Positions 58,474 through 64,000 of a stretch of DNA of 64,000 bases are shown here, in pieces (within the stretch, counting starts at the first letter, position 1; each line of letters opens with the position of its first letter). Source of the DNA: Streptomyces sp. Ag109_O5-1 (GTDB taxonomy: Bacteria > Actinomycetota > Actinomycetes > Streptomycetales > Streptomycetaceae). The position numbers and the translations under genes were made by a program. Where the stretch lies: contig NZ_RKQF01000001.1 of NCBI RefSeq assembly GCF_003814875.1, positions 10,974,001-11,038,000 on the forward strand, given 5' to 3'. The notes beneath the pieces are model-generated. The model was given only the letters and a program-made list of their open reading frames with translations. It was not told the DNA's origin and did not search any database.

Positions 58474-61068
58474 ATGGACGAAACACATGTCGACGCAGTC
58501 ATCGTGGGTGCCGGCTTCTCCGGCCTCTACGCCACCCACCGCCTCCGCAACCAGCAGGGCCTGTCGGTTCAGTCCTTCGAGGCGGCCTCGGGGCCGGGCG
58601 GCGTCTGGCACTGGAACCGGTACCCCGGCGCGCGTTGCGACTTCGAGAGCATCTTCTACTCCTTCTCCTTCGACGAGGACCTGCAGCGGGAGTGGCGCTG
58701 GAAAGAGCGGTACGCCGCGCAGCCGGAGATCCTGGCCTACCTGGAGCATGTGGCCGACCGGTTCGACCTGCGCCGCAGCTACCGGTTCAGCACGCGCGTC
58801 ACGTCTGCGGTCTGGGACGACGCCGCTCAGCGCTGGGTTGTCGGCACGGACGACGGCGGCGTCACCATCGCGCGGTTCTTCATCAACGCGGCCGGCGCCT
58901 TCTCGGTGAACAAGCCGAACGACTTCCCGGGCCAGGAGACGTTCCGAGGCACAGTCGTCCACACCAGCCGGTGGCCGGCCGACGGCGTCGATCTGGCCGG
59001 CAAGCGTGTCGCCGTGATCGGCACCGGCTCGACCGGTATCCAGGTCATCCAGACGATCGCCCCGCAGGTCGCCGAACTGACCGTGTTCCAGCGGACCGCG
59101 AACTTCGCCTGTCCCCTCGGGAACCGTCCGCTCACCGACGAGGAGTTCGAGCAGACTGTCGCCGATTACCCGAGGCTGCGGGAGGAGTCGCGCAACAGCC
59201 TGGCCGGCGCCGCGTACCCGCGCGCCACGCGCTCCGCGATGGCGGACAGCCCCGAGGAACGCCGCAAGACGTACGACACGTACTACAACGGCGGCGGCTT
59301 CCGGATGCTCGCGTCCACCTACTTCGACCTGATCTTCAATCCGGCCGCCAACGAGACGGCGGCGGACTACATCCGGGACCGGATCCGGGAGCGGGTCAAG
59401 GACCCGAAGACCGCGGAACTGCTGACTCCGAAGGGGCACCCGTACGGCGCCAAGCGCGCCACGTTCGAGACGAAGTACTTCGAGACGTTCAACCTGCCGC
59501 ACGTGCGTCTCGTCGACGCCAAGACGACCCCGATCGAGCGGATCACCGAGAAGGGCATCGCCACCACGGCCCAGGAATACGAGTTCGACGTGATCGTGCT
59601 CGCCACGGGCTTCGACGTGGGCGCGGGCGCCCTGATGCGGATGGGCGTGGTGGGCCGCGACGGCCGGAAACTGACCGACCACTGGGCCGACGGGCAGCGC
59701 GCGTACATCGGAATGGCCAACCACGGCTTCCCGAACCTGTTCCACGTCAACGGTCCGCAGAGCGCGGCGGCCCTCTTCAACAACCCGATCGCCATCGAGG
59801 ACAGTGTCGACTTCATCGCCGACCTCATCGCCTATACGGACGCGCACGGTCACCGGACGGCCGAGGTGACGGCCGCGGCCGAGGACCGGTACAACGAGGT
59901 GGTCCTGGAGGTCGCCGAGGCGACCCTGTTCCCCAACGCGGTCACCTGGTACATGGGCGACAACATTCCGGGCAAGCCGCGGAGGCCGATCTCACTGTTC
60001 ACCGGCGCGCCGATGTACCGCGCCATCTGCGCGGAGGTTCAGGCGACCGAGTACGCCGGTTTCTCGCTCGACGGGGACGCGCGAGACCTGCCGAACTCGA
60101 TCAAGATCGACGGTGCGGCGGTCTTCCTCCTCGCCGGCCTGATGAACATGGGCGCCAAGCCGCTCGAGGAGTCCTCCCTGGAGGAGATCCGAGCAGGCAT
60201 CGAGACCTTCAAGCACCTGCAGCTGCCGGTTCCCTCGGATGTCGGCATCACCGACACCCAGTACCCGACCGCCGGTGGTGAGCGGACGGTGCGCCTGTAC
60301 CGGCCGCCGGTCGAGGGCCCGCTGCCCGTGGTCGTCTTCTTCCACGGCGGCGGCTGGGTCGCCGGCAGCCTGGACCTGTACGACGAGCCCTGCGCGTCCC
60401 TGGCCCGGCGCCTCGGCGCTCTGGTCGTGTCCCCGGACTACCGGCTCGCCCCCGAGCACCCGTTCCCGGCGGCGGTCGACGACACGATGGCGGCTCTGCG
60501 CTGGGCGGCGGAGAACATCGCCGGGTACGGCGGCGACCCGGAGCGGATCGCGGTGGGTGGCGAGAGCGCCGGTGCGAACCTCGCCGCGGTGGCCGCGATG
60601 CGCACCCGGGACGAGGGCGGACCGCGCCTTGCCGCCCAGGTCCTCGTCACTCCGCCGACCGATTTCACCGCCGACACCGAGTCCCGCAAGACCTTCGCGC
60701 GCGGCCCGATCATCTCCACCGAGCTGGGCGGGCGCATGGCGGCCTGGTATCTCGGCGACCCTGCCCACGTGACGTCGTCCTGGGCCGCCCCGGCACACGC
60801 GCCGGACCTGTCGAACCTGCCGCCCGCACTGGTGGTCACCATGGAGATCGATCCGCTGCGCGACGAGGGCGAGGACTACGCGCGAGCGCTGACGGAAGCC
60901 GGTGTGCCGACCGTCTGCAAGCGCCTCGACGGTCTGATCCACACCACGTTCGTGCTCTCCGGCTCGATCCCTCGCGCCGCCGAGATCCAGGACGCCATCA
61001 GCGACTTCCTCGCGCCGCTGCTGTCGGCCGAGGCCGGGAAGGCGAAGGCCGCGGCCACCCTCGGCTGA
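58474..61068 (+). CDS. Baeyer-Villiger monooxygenase fused to a hormone-sensitive-lipase-type esterase
   Basis: The single uninterrupted 864-residue frame encodes two enzymes. Residues 1 to about 535 are a type I Baeyer-Villiger monooxygenase. GAGFSG at 12-17 binds FAD. The signature F-x-G-x3-H-T-x2-W-P spans 157-168, with His163 and Trp167. GTGSTG at 183-188 binds NADPH. Residues from about 540 to 864 are a full HSL-type alpha/beta hydrolase including its N-terminal cap (LLAGLMNMGAKPLEE). It has the oxyanion motif HGGGW at 624-628, nucleophile Ser698 in GESAG, Asp793 in EIDPLRDEG and His823 in LIHTTF. All catalytic residues are present in both halves. The inferred reaction is ketone to ester or lactone, then hydrolysis, without release. 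The ATG at 58474 fits the first strand of the FAD domain. Confidence 0.9.
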   Translation: MDETHVDAVIVGAGFSGLYATHRLRNQQGLSVQSFEAASGPGGVWHWNRYPGARCDFESIFYSFSFDEDLQREWRWKERYAAQPEILAYLEHVADRFDLRRSYRFSTRVTSAVWDDAAQRWVVGTDDGGVTIARFFINAAGAFSVNKPNDFPGQETFRGTVVHTSRWPADGVDLAGKRVAVIGTGSTGIQVIQTIAPQVAELTVFQRTANFACPLGNRPLTDEEFEQTVADYPRLREESRNSLAGAAYPRATRSAMADSPEERRKTYDTYYNGGGFRMLASTYFDLIFNPAANETAADYIRDRIRERVKDPKTAELLTPKGHPYGAKRATFETKYFETFNLPHVRLVDAKTTPIERITEKGIATTAQEYEFDVIVLATGFDVGAGALMRMGVVGRDGRKLTDHWADGQRAYIGMANHGFPNLFHVNGPQSAAALFNNPIAIEDSVDFIADLIAYTDAHGHRTAEVTAAAEDRYNEVVLEVAEATLFPNAVTWYMGDNIPGKPRRPISLFTGAPMYRAICAEVQATEYAGFSLDGDARDLPNSIKIDGAAVFLLAGLMNMGAKPLEESSLEEIRAGIETFKHLQLPVPSDVGITDTQYPTAGGERTVRLYRPPVEGPLPVVVFFHGGGWVAGSLDLYDEPCASLARRLGALVVSPDYRLAPEHPFPAAVDDTMAALRWAAENIAGYGGDPERIAVGGESAGANLAAVAAMRTRDEGGPRLAAQVLVTPPTDFTADTESRKTFARGPIISTELGGRMAAWYLGDPAHVTSSWAAPAHAPDLSNLPPALVVTMEIDPLRDEGEDYARALTEAGVPTVCKRLDGLIHTTFVLSGSIPRAAEIQDAISDFLAPLLSAEAGKAKAAATLG

Positions 61069-61145
61069 GCAGGCCCGGCGACTTTACGGCACACGAGCCG
61101 TGAGCGGACGGGTGCCGATTGCTTGCCCGGCGCCTGGCCGGGCCT

Positions 61146-61184
61146 GTGCCCCGCGGCATCGATGGCTTGATGCCCACGGGGCAC
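61146..61184 (+). terminator. Long hairpin terminator after the monooxygenase-esterase gene
   Basis: GTGCCCCG-C-GGCATC pairs with GATGCC-CA-CGGGGCAC, giving about 14 base pairs with a small internal bulge, 78 bp after the stop. It separates this gene from the SDR gene, which may therefore have its own promoter. Confidence 0.6.
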
Positions 61185-61294
61185 CGCTTCTGACGCTCGC
61201 TCATCGCATGCCAGGGATACCCGCCACCGTCCGGCGCGCGATGGCGGGGCACCACAGCACGATCACCATTACGCAGACCGGAGAGGAAATCAGC

Positions 61295-62050
61295 ATGACC
61301 GGAATTCTGGAGGGCAAGCGTGCGCTGCTGACCGGCGCGCACCGGGGCATCGGCCGGGCGGTCGCCGAAGCGTTCGTCGCCGCCGGCGCCCGCGTCGTGA
61401 TCGCCGACATCGAGGGGGCCGACAAGGCAGCTCTGGAGATCGGCCACGACACCGTCGGCGTCACCTGCGACGTCCGCTCCGGCGACAGCGTGGCCGCGGC
61501 GGTCGCCGAGGCCATGCGTGCCCTAGGCGGACTCGACGTGCTGGTCAACAACGCCGGTGTCGAGTGCTTCGGTCTCCTCCACGAACTGACCGAGGACGAG
61601 TTCGATCGGATGTACTCGGTCAACCTGCGGGGTACCTGGCTGGTCTACAAGCACGCGGTTCCCGCGCTGACGGACGGCGGCGGCGCGATCGTCAACCTCG
61701 CCTCGCTGGCCGGCGTCGTCGGGTTCCCCCTGCTCGGCGCCTACGCGGCGGTCAAGGCCGGTGTCGTGCGCATGACCGAGGTGATGGCGCTTGAGCTGCG
61801 CGACCTTGGCGTGCGCGCCAACGCCATCTGTCCCGGGTTCATCGACACCCCCATGATCGAGCGCGCCTTCACAGAGTTCGAGGCCGCCACCGGAACGCCG
61901 CTGAAGGATCTGATCACCCTGGGGCAGGGACGGCTCGGCACACCCGGGGAAGTGGCTTCGCTGGCCACCTACCTGGCCTCGGAGGGCGCCTCGTTCGTCA
62001 ACGGCACCGCCACCGTGATCGACGGGGGAATGAACGTGCGGCGACTGTGA
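61295..62050 (+). CDS. SDR-family alcohol/ketone dehydrogenase
   Basis: The 251-residue classical short-chain dehydrogenase has the NAD(H)-preferring motif LLTGAHRGIGRAVAEAF with an acidic residue after strand 2 (VVIADIEGAD). It also has NNAGVE, the catalytic Ser in VNLASLAGVVGF, and the Tyr-x3-Lys in AYAAVKAG. It should oxidise a secondary alcohol to a ketone, which would be the natural substrate of the adjoining Baeyer-Villiger enzyme. Cyclopentanol- and cyclohexanol-type dehydrogenases look like this. GAGAGG lies 8-9 bases before the ATG at 61295. It follows the fusion gene by about 225 bp. Confidence 0.85.
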   Translation: MTGILEGKRALLTGAHRGIGRAVAEAFVAAGARVVIADIEGADKAALEIGHDTVGVTCDVRSGDSVAAAVAEAMRALGGLDVLVNNAGVECFGLLHELTEDEFDRMYSVNLRGTWLVYKHAVPALTDGGGAIVNLASLAGVVGFPLLGAYAAVKAGVVRMTEVMALELRDLGVRANAICPGFIDTPMIERAFTEFEAATGTPLKDLITLGQGRLGTPGEVASLATYLASEGASFVNGTATVIDGGMNVRRL

Positions 62051-62403
62051 GAGGGTGAATCTACCGATTTCTCCCTCTCTCGGATTATTCCAGGTGCCAC
62101 TCGTACAGGCCGCTGGTCGGCGTGCGCGCCACGGTGGACTTCCCGAGGGCCAGAACAAGCGAGGCAGCGCGGCCCGCTCCCGGCGCTCGTGCCGGTCTGG
62201 GAGGACGAAGGCGGACTCGTCCTCCGCGTGCAACGGCCGGCCTCCGGGCCTTGGGCCCGACTGCCGCTCACCGCCGGCGCACCCACTCGGTGGGGCAATC
62301 GTGCTCACCGGCGGCGTCAGGCGCCGAGGCTCTTGGCGCCCTTGCGGGCGGCGACCGTCACCCATCGGACCGGGGCGGCCCACGTCCCTGGTGAACCCGA
62401 CGT
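62051..62403. other. Intergenic region without a recognisable gene
   Basis: About 350 bp between the SDR stop and the end of the convergent IclR pseudogene. All frames are open in part because of base composition, but none shows family-like sequence. Confidence 0.45.
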
Positions 62404-62805
62404 TTACGTCACAAGAGAGACGGCGGCACAAGCCCTGCCCGACCGGTCCAGCGCGCGGGCAGCCCCTGCGGCGACGCCGACGATCGCCTCACCGAGGTTG
62501 GTGGCGTAACCGGTTGCGGCGCACCTGGGCCAGCACCTGCTCGAAGTCCGCGGCGGTGCAGATGGTGGTGTCCGTGCGGGGCGGGAATCCGGCGGCCCTG
62601 CGGGCCGCTGCCAGGGCAGGGTCGAAGGCCGCGATCGCTTTGCCGGCGCTGGAGCAGCGCGTGGGCCGGCGCGGCTTCGCCTGGCGGATGGCCGGCTTCT
62701 CTTCCGCGAGGCCGCGGCTGCGCAGCATGGTCAGCAGCCGGTGCGCCGTGCTCTTGGCCACTCCGAGCCGGCGGGCGACGTCGGCCCGCCGACTCTCGGG
62801 TTGAG
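62404..62805 (-). pseudogene. IclR-family regulator remnant
   Basis: The N-terminal helix-turn-helix is recognisable (ESRRADVARRLGVAKSTAHR, LLTMLRSRGLAEE). After it the protein jumps to SSAGKAIAAFDPALAAARRA, so most of the first half of the ligand domain is deleted. The end of the domain is present but split by one extra C near 62508 (reading RRN, then GYATNLGEAIVGVAAGAARA in another frame). The sequence ends at TAA, 62404. IclR regulators control aromatic, terpene and alicyclic catabolic genes, so it may once have governed the nearby monooxygenase cluster. Confidence 0.7.
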
Positions 62806-62932
62806 GCCGGGGACTGGACAGGTGTCGCGGGTGGATGCTGCGAGCAGGCTTTTGCTTGCTGGGGCTGGTCGCGAGAATTGATCAGACCCGCGAGGGTGTG
62901 GTGTTCGGGTTGGACTCGCCTAGGATCTCTGC

Positions 62933-64000
62933 ATGACTAGCGCCCAGGCCTCTCAACGAGGAGGGAACCGGGTCGGTCCGTCTCTGAGTCGCTTGATCGC
63001 GCGAAGGAGCGATCTCGACGTCGCACAGCGGACACTGTCGGAATCCAGGCTGCTGACCTTCGTCGGGGCAGGCGGTGTGGGTAAGACGCGACTGGCCCTG
63101 GAATTGGCCTATCGAGCTCGCAACGGCTTCCCCGACGGCGCGTGGCTGGTCCGACTGGCCGATCTGAGCATCGGTGCAGGGGGCGCGGAGGTGGAGTCCG
63201 CGGTGGTCAGCGCCTTGGACATCAATGATCAGTCCGCCACGCAGCCCCGTGAGAAGCTGCTGTCCTTCTTGAGCAACCGCAAACTGCTGCTGGTTATGGA
63301 TAACTGCGAGCACGTGCTGGATTCCGTGCGGGCGGCGGTGCCAGTCATGCTGCGCGAGGCTCCGCAGCTGCGCGTGGTGGCCACGAGCCGGGAACCCCTC
63401 GGTGTCCAGGGGGAGGTGCTGCGGCCGGTGCTGCCTCTGAGCGTGCCCGAACCGGCCACCCCGGCTGCGCAGCTGATCGCGGACGGGTCGGTGAGCCTGC
63501 TGGTGGAGCGGGCGCGTGCCGTCGATCCCGAGTTCGATGTCACCGAGGACAACGCTGAGGCCGTGGTCGAGCTGTGCCGACTGCTGGAGGGCATACCGCT
63601 GGCTATCGAGCTGGCAGCAGCGAAGATGCGAGCGCTGACCGTCGAGCAGGTGGTGGAACGGTTCGGCCGACGACTGGCGTCGTTGACCGCGCCGGATGCC
63701 GAGTCCCGATCGCGGCACGGATCACTGCGGGCGATGGTGGATTGGAGCTACCAGCTTTGCCCGCGGACCGCGCAGATCCTCTGGCGCCGTTTGTCGGTGT
63801 TTCCCGCAACCTTCGATCTTGAGCTCGCTGAAGAGGTCTGTGCTTTTGGCGAACTGCACCCCGACGACGTCGTCGATTCCATCGAGCGTCTGGTCGGGCA
63901 GTCGATTCTGCTGGCAGAGCGCGACGTCGGCACCATGCGGTACCGCATGCTCGCTCCCGTCCGTGAGATCGCGGCCGAAAACGCCGAACAGGCCGGCGAA
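62933..64000 (+). CDS. NB-ARC/AAA-type ATPase, LuxR or AfsR-like regulator (3' end outside window)
   Basis: The first 356 codons of a large STAND-type ATPase run off the right edge. The start SLSRLIARRSDL is the usual lead-in to the nucleotide domain. Walker A is GAGGVGKT at residues 45-52. Walker B lies in KLLLVMDNCEHV. TSREPLG is the sensor motif and LCRLLEGIPLAIELAAAKMR the GLPLA-type motif. The segment RHGSLRAMVDWSYQLC begins the winged-helix part. Family proteins usually end in TPR repeats and sometimes a LuxR helix-turn-helix, and they act as signal-responsive transcriptional regulators. The N-terminus has no DNA-binding domain before the ATPase, so a C-terminal LuxR domain is expected but cannot be seen. 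Confidence 0.82.
   Translation, partial: MTSAQASQRGGNRVGPSLSRLIARRSDLDVAQRTLSESRLLTFVGAGGVGKTRLALELAYRARNGFPDGAWLVRLADLSIGAGGAEVESAVVSALDINDQSATQPREKLLSFLSNRKLLLVMDNCEHVLDSVRAAVPVMLREAPQLRVVATSREPLGVQGEVLRPVLPLSVPEPATPAAQLIADGSVSLLVERARAVDPEFDVTEDNAEAVVELCRLLEGIPLAIELAAAKMRALTVEQVVERFGRRLASLTAPDAESRSRHGSLRAMVDWSYQLCPRTAQILWRRLSVFPATFDLELAEEVCAFGELHPDDVVDSIERLVGQSILLAERDVGTMRYRMLAPVREIAAENAEQAGE

Overview
The window is high-GC actinobacterial DNA and most probably a Streptomyces chromosome arm. It has strong third-position G/C bias, many GTG starts and a small WhiB protein. It also carries several PAS/GAF/SpoIIE phosphatases and secreted xylan- and glucan-degrading enzymes under LacI-type control. 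I saw no rRNA, tRNA, CRISPR array, phage module or replication origin. The window opens inside a formaldehyde dehydrogenase gene and closes inside a large NB-ARC/LuxR-type ATPase gene.

Layout. 0-11 kb: central and detoxification metabolism, namely formaldehyde dehydrogenase, a hotdog thioesterase, a fumarylacetoacetase-family hydrolase, an MMPL exporter, an XdhC maturation factor, a frameshifted amidotransferase-methyltransferase, a lysine/2-aminoadipate pair (hglS-like dioxygenase, amaB-like dehydrogenase) and a membrane methyltransferase. 11-24 kb: signalling and secretion, with three SpoIIE phosphatases, a translationally coupled xylanase (GH11) and acetylxylan esterase (CE4), a TPR protein, a membrane protein and a Ser/Thr kinase. 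24-32 kb: small metabolic units, including an EthD-like protein with a PaaX-type regulator, carbonic anhydrase with a frameshifted metallo-hydrolase, a cobalt-type nitrile hydratase operon (beta, alpha, activator) and glyceraldehyde-3-phosphate dehydrogenase. 32-38 kb: regulators and a LacI/GH5 cellulase pair with three palindromic operators. 38-46.4 kb: a phenylacetate catabolic island (paaK, paaI, thiolase, Lrp regulator, paaABCDE) with matching operator-like sites at both paa promoters.

46.4-62.8 kb is a zone of decay and acquisition. Broken genes here include a TetR regulator, an alpha/beta-hydrolase-LuxR fusion, an IS4-type transposase, a SpoIIE phosphatase and an IclR regulator. They lie among intact genes: an F420/flavin oxidoreductase, an XRE regulator with two matching operators, a SnoaL-like protein, a VOC protein and WhiB. 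At 56.2-62.1 kb sits the most interesting set: an Old-Yellow-type enoate reductase, a single 864-residue protein joining a Baeyer-Villiger monooxygenase to a complete hormone-sensitive-lipase-type esterase, and an SDR alcohol dehydrogenase. The divergent promoter region of the set holds two direct operator-like repeats one integral number of helical turns apart. Read together, the set could take an alcohol or enone to a ketone, oxidise the ketone to an ester or lactone and hydrolyse it at once. A decayed IclR gene beside it may be its former regulator.

Several single-base disruptions fall in or beside short homopolymer runs, so part of the apparent decay could be base-calling error. The multi-lesion genes and those with missing domains are more certainly dead.
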